From Tolypeutes matacus (lineage: Eukaryota > Chordata > Mammalia > Cingulata > Chlamyphoridae), in NCBI GenBank assembly GCA_026826555.1, contig JAKSZT010054396.1:20828887-20892886 (forward strand): a DNA stretch of 64,000 bases, given 5' to 3'. Position numbers and translations under genes: made by a program. A model generated the notes under the pieces. That model made no database searches. It was not told where the DNA came from and worked only from the letters and a program-made list of their open reading frames with translations. Positions 21,886 through 32,990 of the stretch are shown here, one piece after another (within the stretch, counting starts at the first letter, position 1; each line of letters opens with the position of its first letter).

Positions 21886-22569
21886 AATTCTCTCTATCCT
21901 CTAAAGCAGCATCCACTCCAAAATCAGCAGTGCCAAACCCAAACCTTCACATTTAGACTTAATCTCCCTTTGCTTAGATGATAAATGACAGGAAAAGTTT
22001 GTTTCCCTGGGATCTAAATGCATTAGTCATGGGAGTGGTTGTATAGGGTACAGTCAGGCTCTGCCAGTGCTGAGCAGATGTCTTTAATATATTTGTGTAT
22101 ATGTATTGTGTTTATGTGTGTTTGTGATATGAAGGGCTTCTCTAAAGCACGGGCCCAAGGCAGGGTCCAATTCACCTGAGTATAAAGCTGGTGCCTGTCA
22201 GCTTTCCCAGCAGTGCTGGCCCAAGGCTAGATATCCATATATACCAGGTAGAGTTGCTGTCATCATCTGTCCTCAGGTAACCAGCACCTCCTTGCTGCCA
22301 GCCCAGTTTGATTCCATTCCACCCCAGATCACCTTTTTTGTTATTTTTTCTAATTGAAAAAATAGGAATCTTTAGAGACCTCTTCTACCTCTTGTGACTA
22401 GCAATATCTCTAAGAGTATGTCCTTTTTAGAGTTTAATTCTAGAACTCCTGCACTGTTCTGCAGTGAAAGTGTTCCTTTGAGTACCTAGTTGGCCATAAT
22501 TCCAGAAGTAGAAGTCCCCCCCAACCCAATAGTCTATGAAATTTTCTGAGTTTTGCTGAAATTTTCTGT
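21886..22569. other. Single-copy DNA, no gene seen
   Basis: Mixed composition, no long frame and no repeat I can name. Confidence 0.5.
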
Positions 22570-22680
22570 CTTCATATCTCCCAATATAGATTTCAAGCTC
22601 TTTTAGGCCAGAGATAACGTGTTATTTGTGTTTAAACCCTGGCACAACATATACACTTATTATTTATTGAAATAAAATGA
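22570..22680 (+). repeat. L2 3' end
   Basis: TTTCAAGCTCTTTTAGGCCA, then CCTGGCACAACATATACACT, then ATTTATTGAAATAAA match the L2 3' terminus in order. Confidence 0.6.
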
Positions 22681-23035
22681 CCCAGGAAGTAACAAAAGAA
22701 AGGACATATTTGATTGCATAAAAGTGTGTCAAGAAAATTCCCAATAGCCTTAGGAAAAATACTTGCAGCAAATATTGCAAAGAGCTATCATCTTGATTAT
22801 GTAAAAAGTTCACACAAATAGATGAGAAAAAAACTAAACCCATATAGATAAATGATCAAAGTATCTAAAAGACAGTTCTCAAAGAAGAAATACAACTAGA
22901 AATAAAATCTAAAACTGACACAATACTTTGGAAACAATTGGGCAGTCAAAAGCCTCAAAATATTTCCTTCGTTTGACCTAATAACTCCACTGCTAAAATC
23001 TATCCTACAGACATAATCGTAAATTCGGGAGGAGG
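22681..23035 (+). mobile_element. Ancient L1 ORF2 C-terminal remnant (L1M)
   Basis: Strongly diverged but ordered L1 ORF2 end: CATAAAAGTGTGTCAAGAAA, then AAATACTTGCAGCAAATATT, then AGATGAGAAAAAAACTAAAC, then TTTGACCTAATAACTCCACT and CCTACAGACATAAT. Confidence 0.65.
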
Positions 23036-24114
23036 AAGCTTTATTTATCTAACTCAAGTATGGTAAGGCCTTTCTTTTTCTATGGCACAGGATGTTCTTT
23101 GGGTTTCTTGCTGGGGTTTGGGATGGGAGGATCTGGGCAGCAAGTCAGGGTCCAAAGTCCAGGAATTTAGAGTCAACAAGAAAACTACTAGCCAATTATA
23201 GAACAGTAGGTGTTTGCTTTCTGTTGTGTTTCATGCTTCCCACTGGGTGTGCAGGACCCAGTATCCACAGGTATTGACTGGAGGGAGCAGAAATCAACAC
23301 CTGGGACTGAATGAAACTGAAAGAGAGTCTCAGATGACCATGCAGGATGGAATGCAAGAGGTCTTCATTCTAATCATACATAAATTGAAAGCTCTGCCCA
23401 CAAACATTTAAGGGTAACATTACAACTCAGAAATAGTTATTCTCATACAGTCAGGACTCCAAGTAGCTCTGAACCACTTGGAAACATGAGGCTTCAGTTC
23501 AAGTCAAAAGGCCACAGGACATTATTAGCAGTGAGGTCAAAACACCTCCGTTGACCCATTCAGGTGTCCGGACCTCTTTGTGGAACAGAAGTTCTCTGCT
23601 CAGGTAGCCCTTTCTTAGTGATAATTCATCCAAATTATTTCCTCCAGAGCCAAAGTGACCCCAAACCTGGAAACTGACAGCAGATCCCTAGCTGTCTAGC
23701 AAGAAGCACTAATGCACCATGCTGCCACCTGTCCTTAGGAGAGCTTTTCACCACCAGGCCATTTGTCATTTCTCTGCAAAATGCACTCAGCTGGATCAGC
23801 CTGTAATACACTGACGTGATTTCAACTAAACTAGAGAGCTAAATACCAGAGGAGTAGGGTACTTGGAGCAGGGAAAAAAACAAGAATTAAATGACTATCA
23901 TTACCTCCCTAAACTTCAACAACTATGAAAGAGCCCTCTTCCTGAGCAGCCCAGATCCCCAATTTCAGACAGTGTAATGGCAGCCACCTTTACAGAACAG
24001 AAGAAGAAACACTTGTCTGCTGATGAGATATCTTTCCTTGCCCACTGATCAGGTAAAGATGATCTTCTAGCATCAGTCTCAGCCTAAGGTTTGGGCCCCC
24101 GACCTCATAATGGC
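23036..24114. other. Single-copy DNA, no gene seen
   Basis: No recognised gene or repeat. The short open frames at 23092-23277 and 23214-23411 overlap each other, lack recognisable domains and have no supporting splice context. Confidence 0.45.
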
Positions 24115-24290
24115 TTTGATTCTACAGCAGCGGTTTGTGGACTCCATTTAGAATCTTACTGAAAATAGTAATAACTATGGACTCCCATTCTAGAGAAATA
24201 TACACATACACATACACATGGTGCTTTGTCCATATCGGTGGGGCACAAGGATGTCCAGAAGTCCATCCATGGAGCCCCTTAAACTATTGG
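24115..24290. repeat. Possible hAT-type DNA transposon remnant
   Basis: Repeated 'GTGGACTCC', 'TATGGACTCC' and 'CATGGAGCCCC' blocks resemble the internal parts of mammalian hAT-Charlie elements. Terminal repeats were not found. Confidence 0.3.
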
Positions 24291-24689
24291 TCAATTCTTT
24301 CTACCCTTGTGCTTCCTACTCCCTACTCCTGTGTCTGTAACAAGCCTCATTAAGGGAGCATGGAGCTCTATTCTGCTGACCTTGGAAGTAGAATCACACT
24401 CTTTCTCAGTACCAAGCTCCAGGAGGCCACTAGGACTTAATTTCATAAGGCCTAGTATACAAAACATCCTTGCCACCCTGTCCATAAATGTCCATGATAA
24501 AGAATTTCTGTTCTAATGAAACCCTTCCCAATCTGACTTCCTGCTCAATGGAATTTATGTAAGATTCTCAAATGATGTCGAAAAGTAGGTTAGTGCTAAG
24601 GAAAACAAAACCACTATGGTAAGAAATTGAGTGAAATTACAAAAGGCTTTTTTAAAAATTGGTATTTTAGCTGCATTTTTCCACTAAGA

Positions 24690-24810
24690 GTCATAAAATC
24701 ATTATCCTCATTTTACAGGTGGAAAACTGTGAGTCACAGAGAGGTTAATGGCTGTGTCTAAAAGCACACAGCACGCCTTCATCAGAAGGAGCTGGAAATA
24801 CAGGTATAGT
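24690..24810 (-). repeat. MIR fragment
   Basis: ATTATCCTCATTTTACAGGT, then GTCACAGAGAGGTTAA, then AAGCACACAGC: a minus-strand MIR core. Confidence 0.75.
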
Positions 24811-26580
24811 CAAGGGCTCATACTGTTCTGTGCTACCCAAACTTTCCTGAACAAGTTTGGCTTGGCCCTAATTGGCATTCAATTTAAAAAAATGTCTTTC
24901 ATTAAAAAATATAATTTGAAGAACTGGGTAATTGACTCACATTTGATTAAGGCAGATTCTATTAGATTAACATGATTAATAGATAAAATTATAGTCAAAC
25001 AGAAAGCTGTACAAAAGGTTACTAAGTCATGGATCACATTAAGATACTAAATTTTTAAAAGATGGATATGCTGGGGTTTTTTTTTTTTAAACACTAGTAA
25101 CATTCATTTCTCAGTGAATCTCACACTGTTCAGTTATCACTAGTGGCATAATTAGAATGAAGTTTGTGTTCAGGATTAAAAGTGAATACTTGGAAGGTGT
25201 TTTGATTTCACAGTAAAAAAAAATTCCAGCTGTCCTCTTTCTGATTTTCCAAAATTCATTTGGTTCAAGCTAGGTTGCAATTTCTCAAACTGACAGTGAA
25301 GTAGTCCACTCTAGTGGTTATCCCCTGCTCAGACCCAAATATATTTAATGCCGTATTAAACTTCAAAGCCCCTTTCAGAAACTATAATGCTCACCATCCC
25401 GGACTGGGATAACATAGTCTACAGTTTGGAGTTTTTCTTATGCAAAATTTTATCTCCAATAGAAACTTAGTTAATTGACATGAAACTACTTCAGCACCAG
25501 CCACTTGCAGGCAGCTAGGTTGGGACTTAAAATAAGGAAATGGGTGCTCCAAGTAACAATAATCTTGGGAAGAAGTTAATCCTGGGGCAGGAAATGAGCA
25601 ATAAGGGGAAAATCTTCCTCTTTCTGAGGTTGAGAAGTAGTTTGGAACAGACTCAAGAGCTCAGGAAACCTGAAAACAGTGGATGAGCTTCCACTAGCCA
25701 CTGGCACATTGAGAGTGAGGCTGGGAAATGGCCCTACCTGAAACTCCAAGGCAGGTTTGAGTGGTGTTTTTCTTTATTAAAACTTCGATTGTCACTGAAC
25801 CCTCAAACAGTCTCATTAAGCGTTGGAGCCTGGTCTGAACTGTCCAGGGGACAATTAGCAAAGGGCCTGGCCGACTGCTCTATGGCTAAGATTCTTCTGG
25901 AATGAGGATGTTTGGGGGAACTAAAGGCAGCTGAATCTCTCCCATATTCATGGTTTGGGATGCTCTACCCAAGGATATCTTTAGGGAATAGACTAGCAGT
26001 CTTAGGGGTAGGCTGACCAACTCATCTTCTTCCAACTCGGGAGAATACTAGAATTAAGTTCCCCAGCTCATATGAATGGAAGTTCTGCTTCCTATTCTAG
26101 ATTGAGTTTTCTGTCAGGCTGCTTGAATTGTCCCAGTACTTAACAAGTATTGTCAAGCATCTGTCAAGGCACCTGCTATCTGCTTGGACATGGGTATCCT
26201 TGTGATGTACTTAAAAAATTTATTGATTCTGCCTATCCCATGGTATTGTTAATGGTCTCTGAGGACCTGAACACCAGGAACAGTGGCAGATCCAATGGGG
26301 CTCGACTTGGAGGTGTTTAGGCAAATAGAATTGGTTCCCTGAGACAGACACAGTAACTTAAATAGAAAATGCTTTGTCAGATGTATTTATGACTAGAACC
26401 TGCTGAGGCTGAATGGCAAGGTGAATGGCAACATAGGGAGGATGTCCTGCATATTTTTACTTTAGGGACCAGAAATCATAGATTATATCACAGTTAGACT
26501 CCTTGTGATTATTTTTGTAAGGATCCATGGTGGGGACACACATATACAAACAAGCAAATAAACAAATAAATACATAAATA
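24811..26580. other. Single-copy DNA, no gene seen
   Basis: About 1.8 kb without a convincing frame or recognised repeat. Confidence 0.45.
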
Positions 26581-26690
26581 GCATTTATTGAGTATCTATT
26601 TATTATGTGTCAAGTAATATGCTGAGAATTTTTCACCTAGCTCTTTCCGTTAATCCTCACAGCAACCTAATGATCATAAATTCTGCCCCC
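26581..26690 (-). repeat. MIR-like fragment
   Basis: GCATTTATTGAGTATCTATT, then TATGTGTCAAGTAATATGCT, then TTAATCCTCACAGCAACCTA match the reversed MIR/L2 3' consensus. Confidence 0.65.
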
Positions 26691-26824
26691 TGTGGCTTGT
26701 CAGATATCTTCCAGAGAGAAAGGAGCCGTGGAGAGCTTTTGCTTGTAAAGCCTCTGCAACAGGCAAGGCAAAGGGAAGCAGCATGGGAGACTGAATAACA
26801 CGGCTGCCAGGAAAACCTCTAAAC

Positions 26825-27016
26825 CAGGGGTTCTTAACCTTTTTTGTTCCACAGACCTCTCTGCCAGTCAGGTGGAAACCACGGACCCCTTACTAAGTCC
26901 ACACTATACTGTGTATTATTTAATAAATATATCACACCCGCACCAACACGTCCCCACAGGTTAATGTTTTTTTGAATTTCAGTTCAAGCTTATGAACTCC
27001 TTGTTAAGAAGCCCTG
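26825..27016. mobile_element. Non-autonomous hAT-Charlie-type transposon
   Basis: The 192-bp element starts CAGGGGTTCTTAACCT and ends TTGTTAAGAAGCCCTG, imperfect inverted repeats of about 16 bp. CTCTAAAC (26817-26824) and CTCTGAAA (27017-27024) are a probable 8-bp duplication with two changes, the size used by hAT transposases. Internal ACAGACCTCT and ACGGACCCCT blocks fit mammalian Charlie elements. It cannot encode a transposase. Confidence 0.75.
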
Positions 27017-27087
27017 CTCTGAAATGAGGTAGAGGAGATTTTTACAAGTGTTCAGGACACTCAATCTTGAAAAGTCAAGGCTTGAGT

Positions 27088-27480
27088 TTCTTTTTTTTTT
27101 TTTTTCCCCAGGAAGTTCAGGTTTATTTACAATGAGAGAAAGCACAGCAGAGGGACCGTGGGGCATCCCAATAAACAAAGGTAGAGTTTAGATGAAATTA
27201 AAACAAAGCAGTGTCTTGATAGGCTCAAAGCAAAGCAGTGCTGTGTGTAAAAGGATCAAGATAAGGTCTGGACTGCAAAGCGAACCCGAGGTCCTGTTTC
27301 CTTGGAGCAAAAATCCCTTATCAGAAATCCCTTACCTGAAGCTCTATAGCTAAGTTGGAAATCAAGGCTGCTTCCTGCATCAGAGTGACTTAGATCCTCC
27401 AGATAAGACTAATATATTTCATTCACACTGATATGATTTCAAAGTGCGAATTTGAAATTCTCTAATTTTAGAGAAAATGA
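27088..27480 (-). pseudogene. Possible 3' end of a processed retrocopy
   Basis: On the minus strand the sequence reads AAATAAACCTGAACTTCC and then, about 16 bases after AATAAA, runs into an A tract (T run 27091-27105 on the plus strand). That spacing is typical of a poly(A) site and tail. I do not recognise a parent mRNA and found no target duplication. The right border is arbitrary. Confidence 0.35.
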
Positions 27481-28199
27481 TGCTCCGTGAGTAAGAAAGC
27501 AGTCATCACCCAGAGAAGGGGTAACTATGACATTTCCCTTTTTCTGCACCCGGTTTTATCTACATTAGTTATTCCATCCTGATGAATGGTCTGGTTGAGT
27601 TTTGTTCTTTGAGTTCAATCCAATTTGTACTTTCCCCAATTAAGGACCATGCATTGTATTGTCTCTTTAGTGGTTTTTAATGTAATAGTCCCCCACCTTT
27701 TAATTTTGATGACATTGCGTTGTTGAAAAGACAAAGCTAATTATATGGCAGAATGCCCCACATTCTGAATTTCTCTGTTGTTTCTTTGTTGATATGGATT
27801 AATTTGTTCCTCTATCACCTGCATTTTCTGTAAACTTTAGATCTAAAGGCTTGATTAGATTCCAGTTAATAAACATTCTTCCCAGAATAAGTGCTGCTAG
27901 CAAGGATAGTTTTTTGTTGTTGTTTTGTTTTTGTTTGTTTTGCTTTTTTGCAACATGCTCCAACAAATATGTATTGAGCACTATCTTGCATTCTTTGAGG
28001 AAGAACAATGACAAGAACTAGAGCTTACAAGCTATTTGGGAAGACAAGCATGAAAATGCATACCTATAATATCTGGCAGAGTTTGATAAATTCCATAATT
28101 CTGAAAGGCCCTTTAAAGTTTTGGGTGAGATTGATAAGAGAAAAGACCTAAATGGATCAGGTTAAAAATATTTTCTATTGGTTTGCTATGCTAACCTTG
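27481..28199. other. Single-copy DNA, no gene seen
   Basis: No recognised repeat. The 71-residue open frame on the minus strand at 27799-28014 has Asn/Lys-rich low-complexity from a GTTTT-rich tract and no domain. Confidence 0.45.
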
Positions 28200-28430
28200 T
28201 CAACTTAAACCAAAACCCATTAATTACCTCAAATTTCTGTAGGTCAGAAGTCTGGGCATAGCATATCTGGGTTCTCTGCTCAGTGCTTCTCAAGGCTGAA
28301 ATCACGGTGTCACCTGAGCTGTGTTATCATCTGGGGCTTGTGATCCTCCAGCTCATGTGGTTGCTGGCTAAACTGAGTTCCTTGCTCCTTGCTTGCTGTC
28401 GGTGGGGGTTGCTCTCAGTATCCCTTCTTA
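28200..28430 (+). repeat. Ancient MER/MLT-type repeat
   Basis: AAATTTCTGTAGGTCAGAAG, then GCATAGCATATCTGGGTTCT, then CAAGGCTGAAATCACGGTGT follow the order of an old mammalian repeat that is also present at 52625-52885. The family name is not certain. Confidence 0.45.
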
Positions 28431-28434
28431 GCCC

Positions 28435-29511
28435 TCCTCTTATCCCCTAATAACCTATACTCTAGGTTTTAACTCCATGCGTTTATTCTCCGTATTTAGT
28501 TCATATTAGTGAGATCATACAGTATCTGTCCCTTTGTGTCTGGCTTATTTCACATAGCACAATGTCTTCAAGGTTCATCCAAGTTATCATATGTGTCCCA
28601 ATTTCATTTTTTCTTAGTGCAGCATAGCATTCCATCATATGTATATACCACATTTTGTTTATCCATTCATCGACTGATGGACACTCGGGTTGTTTTCATC
28701 TTTTGGCAATTGTGAATAACGCCACTATGAACATCGGTGTGCAAATATCTGTTCATGTCACAATTTTCAGTTCTTCTGGATATATTCCTAGTGGAGGAAT
28801 TGCTGGATTATATGGTAGTTCTATATTTAGCTTCCTAAGGGATCGCCAAACTGTCTTCCACAGAGGCTGCACCATTTTACATTCCCACCAACAGTGAAGG
28901 AGTGTTCCTATTTCTCCACATACTCTCCAGCACTTACTGTTTTCTGCTTTTTAATAATGGCCATTCTATGTGGTGTGAGATGATATCTCATTGTTGTTTT
29001 GATTTGCATTTCCCTAATAGCTAGTGATATGGAACATTTTTTCATGTGCTTTTTGGCCATTTGTATTTCCCCTTTGGAGAAATGTCTAACTCTTTTGCCC
29101 ATTTTAAAATTTGATTGCTTGCTCTTTTATTGTTGAGTAGTATGATCTCTTTATAAAGAATGGAAATCAAATCCTTGTCACATATGTGGTTTCCAAATAT
29201 TTTCTCCCATTGAGTGGGCTGCCTTTTCACCTTCTTGATGATGTCCTTTGAATCACAAATGTGTTTAAGTTTGAGGAGGTCCCATTTATTCATGTTTACT
29301 TTCGTTGCTCATGCTTTAGGTGTAAGGTTTAAGAAGCCACCACCTACCACCAGGTCTTGAAGATGTTTCCCCACATTTTCTTCTAGGAACTTTATGGTTC
29401 TAGCTTTCATATTTAGGTCTTTGATCCATTTTTTAGTTAATTTTGTATAAGGTGTGAGATAGGGGTCCTTTTTCTTTCTTTTGGATATGGATATCCCATT
29501 CTTGTTGGGAG
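28435..29511 (-). mobile_element. L1 ORF2 C-terminal fragment with old-type 3' end
   Basis: Minus-strand ORF2 end: pieces at 28908-29102 ([26 protein letters not shown]) and 29042-29293 ([26 protein letters not shown]). At 29511 it stops at the region just upstream of the 'NKWCWENW' block, where a new L1 tail begins. The start near 28435 resembles an L1 3'UTR lacking a clear tail. Confidence 0.75.
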
Positions 29512-30094
29512 GTGTTTTTTTTTTTTCAATTTTTAAAAAAGATACTTAGATTACATAAATGTTACATAAAAAATATAGGGATTCCCATATGCCCTGTTCC
29601 CCATACCTCCCACATTTTCCCACATAAACAACATCCTTCTTCAATCTCTTTACTTGTTACTGGTCTATTGAGATTTTCTATTTCTTCTAGAGTCAGTGAA
29701 GGTTGTTCATGTGTTTCTAGGAACTTGTCCATTTCACCTAGGTGGTCTAATTTGTTGGCATACAGTTGTTCATAGTATCCTCTTATGATACTTTATACTT
29801 CTATGGGGTCAGTACTAATCCTCCCTATTTCTGTTTCAATTATCATCTGTCTTTTTTCTTTGTCATTATAGCTAAGGATTTGTCAATTTTATCGATCTTT
29901 TCAAAGAACCAACTTTTGATTTTGTTAATTCTATTTTTTTTTTATTCTCTATTTTATTTTATTTTATTTATTTATTTATTTTATTTTTATTTTTTATTTT
30001 TTGCTCTACTCTTCGTTATTTCTTTCCTTCTGCTTGCTTTGGGATTTGTTTGCTGTTCTTTTTTTAGTTCCTCCAGTTGTTCAGATAGGACTTT

Positions 30095-30282
30095 CTTTTT
30101 TTTTTTTTTTTTTAAGATTTTATTTATTTATTCATTTATCCTCCCCTTGCTGCTTGTGCTCGCTGGGTCAGCTAACCACGCCGTGTGGGCGGGCTTGCCT
30201 TCACAGGAAGCCCTGGGAACCAAACTCGGGGCCTCCCATATGGTAAACGGGAGCCCTACTGATTGAGCCACAGCTGCTTCCC
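30095..30282 (-). mobile_element. Long-form DAS-SINE with 13-bp TSD
   Basis: In sense: GGGAAGCAGCTGTGGCTCAA, then CCATATGGGAGGCCCC, B-box-like GAGTTTGGTTCCCAGGG, then CACACGGCGTGGTTAGCTG and a tail with AATAAATGAATAAATAAAAT. CAGATAGGACTTT is duplicated at 30082-30094 and 30283-30295. The overlapping open frames across it are not genes. Confidence 0.93.
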
Positions 30283-32353
30283 CAGATAGGACTTTGATTT
30301 TAGTTATTATTTTTTTCTTTTATGTAAGCATTTAAGACTATGAATTTCCCTCTCAGTACTACCTTCATGGCATTCCATAAGTTTTGATATGTTGTGTTCT
30401 CATTTTCATTTGTCTCAAGATATTTCTCAGATTTCCCTGGTAATTTCTTCTTTGACCTATTGGTTATTTAAGAGTGCATTATTTAACTTCTATATATTTG
30501 TGGATTTTCCAGCTCTCTACCTATTATTGATTTCCAGCTTCAGTCCTTTGTGGTCGGAGAAGATGCTTTGTATAATTTCAATAATTTTAAATTTATTGAG
30601 GCTCATATTGTGACTCAACTCGTGGTCTATCCTGGAGAATGATCCATGTGCTCTTGAGAAGAGTGTATATCCTGCTGCTTGGGGTACAATGTTCTGTATA
30701 TGTCTGTTAGGCCTAGTTCATTTATCATATTATTTGAGTTCCCTGTTTCCTTATTGATATTCCATCTAGATGTTCTATCCATTAATGAAAGTGATGTATC
30801 GATGTTTCTACATTTTATTGTAGAAGTGTCTATTTCTCCCTTATGTTTTCAGTGTTTGCCTCATATATTTTGGATCACAGTGGTTAAGTCAAAAATATTT
30901 ATAAGTGTTATTTCTTCTTGGTGGATTGACCCTTTTATTAATATATAGTGTCTTTGTCTCTTGTAACAGCTTTTGACTTAAAGTGCATATTGTCCAATAT
31001 TAGTATAACTACCCCAGCTCTTTTTTGTTACTATTTGCATGGAATATCTTCTTCCATCCTTTCACTTCCAATCTATTTGTGTCTTTGGGTCTAAGGTAAT
31101 TCAAATAGTTGGATCTTGTTTGTTTGTTTTTTTAATCTATTTTGCCATTTTGTCTTTTGATTTGGGAGTTTAATCCATTAATGTTTAGTGTCATTACTGT
31201 AAAGGTAGTACTTCAGCCATTTTGTCCTTTGGTTTTTCTATGTCATATTTTTTTGTCTCTCTTACTTTATTGCAGCCTCCTTTTCTATATAGTTGATTTC
31301 TTGTGATGTTTCTGACTGATATCTTTCTCATTTCTGTTTCTGTATATTTTTAAAATATTTCTTTGTGGTTACTCTGGGGTTACATATTACACAACGAACA
31401 CTTATCAACTACTAATTTGAAAAGATACTCACTTATCTTCAATAATTTACATGTTCTCTGCTCCTGTATCTCCTTTTCCCCTCTTTATGTTGTTTTTGTC
31501 CCATATTACCTCTTTATATTTTGCATGTCATTATCAGGAAATATGACTTTTTCTTGTTCAATTGTATTCTGATTCTTAAAGGACTTAAAGAGTAGAGTTG
31601 TGTATATTGAGGATACAGTACTATTGGGCTTTGCATTTAGCCTTTTATTTACTTACTGAAGATCTTCATTTCTTCCCATTACTCTGAGCCATTCTCTCCT
31701 GTTTTTTTTTTTTTTCCTTTCAACCTGCATAACACCCTTTTAGGGCAGGTCTTTTGTGGTGGACTCTCTGTTTCTGTTTATCTGTGACTATTTTAAATTC
31801 TCCTTCATTTTTGAAGAAAAATTTTGCCAGAAAAAGAATTTTGGGCTGGCAGTTTTCCTCTTTTAGTACCTTAGATATATCATACCACTGCTTACTTGTC
31901 TCCATGGTTTCTGATGAGAAATTGGCACTTAGTCTTATTGAAGATACCTTGTATATGATAAATTGCTTTTTTCTAGCTGCTTTCAGAATTATCTCATTGT
32001 TTTGGTATTTGACATTCTGATCAGTAAGTGTCTCAGAGTAGGTCTAATTGGTTTTATTCTGTTTGGGAGTAAGTTGTGCTTCTTGGACATGTATATTTAT
32101 GTCTTTCATAAGAGTGGGGAATTTTTGGTCCCTAAAATATTCTTTCTGCCATTTCTCACTTCTCTTCCTCTTCTGGGACACCATGATGCATATTTTGTAT
32201 GCTGTCACTCAAATCCCTGAGACATTGCTCAATTTTTTCTATTCTTTTCTTTATCTGTTCTTCTGACTACATGCTTTCAATTGTCCTGTCTTCGAATTCA
32301 CTGATTCTTTCTTCTGCCTGTTCAAATCTGCTGTTTTATGCCTCTAGTGTATT

Positions 32354-32436
32354 GTTTTCAAGGAGGTACCAGGGATCGAACCTGGGATCTCATACATGGG
32401 AAGCAGGCACTCAATCACTCGAGATACATCTGCTCC
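32354..32436 (-). mobile_element. DAS-type SINE inside L1 ORF1
   Basis: In sense: GGGGAGCAGATGTATCTCGA, then CCATGTATGAGATCCC and B box AGGTTCGATCCCTGG. Similar host sequence (CTCTAGTGTATT left, CTGTAGTGTATT right) flanks it as an imperfect duplication. The tail is short. Confidence 0.85.
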
Positions 32437-32990
32437 CCTGTAGTGTATTTTAATTTCCATTATTGTGACTTTCATCCCATAATTTCTGTTATGTTTCTTT
32501 TTAGACTTTTAAATTCTCCTTCATGCACACCCACTGTCTTTTTAATATCTCTTTAGCTTCATATCCATATTTTCCTTATTTAATATCCTTGAAGATTTAA
32601 AAGATTTGTTGGAAATTCTTTGATTAGTTGTTCCAAATTCTATGTCTTCTCTGAAGTGTTAATTTATTCCCTTCACTGAGCCATATCTTCCTATTTTTTA
32701 GTTTGACTAGTAATTTTTTGCTCATGTCTGGGCATCTGATTATTTTGATGTGTTAACTCTGAAGGTCAATTTCTCCCTCTTGCCAAGGGTTTTATTATGA
32801 TTGGTTTTGTGCTAAGTCTCTTCTTTGACACTTTGTCCAACTTATTCTGGACCTCACTGTGGCCCACATTTAACTATTCAGATTTTCTCAGTTCTTCTGC
32901 ACCTGATTCTTGCCCTGGATACACAGCACAAATTTTAAGATTGCCCTTTTTGTAAGCTGGGAATGGGCAAGGGTCAGGGTGGTCCTTCTG

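Larger units (their letters stand above)
29513..32990 (-). mobile_element. Internally deleted L1: 5'UTR, ORF1, ORF2 N-terminus joined to 3' end
   Basis: A T run (29513-29526) and about 125 bp of long-subfamily 3' end (to about 29640) are joined directly to the ORF2 linker region, so RT, the C-terminus and most of the 3'UTR are missing. From 29640 the minus strand runs through the ORF2 endonuclease (about 30400-31250), ORF1 (C-terminal domain at 31720-31905: QWYDISKVLKEENCQPKILF, then FFKNEGEFKI), the coiled coil and 5'UTR-like sequence to about 32990. Two DAS-SINEs are nested at 30095 and 32354. Confidence 0.75.

Noticed and set aside
29766..30266. 166-residue plus-strand frame rich in Phe/Leu, looks like a membrane protein
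   Set aside because: It is antisense to L1 ORF2 and runs through T-rich tracts and the DAS-SINE at 30095-30282; the apparent membrane segments are poly(T) translations.
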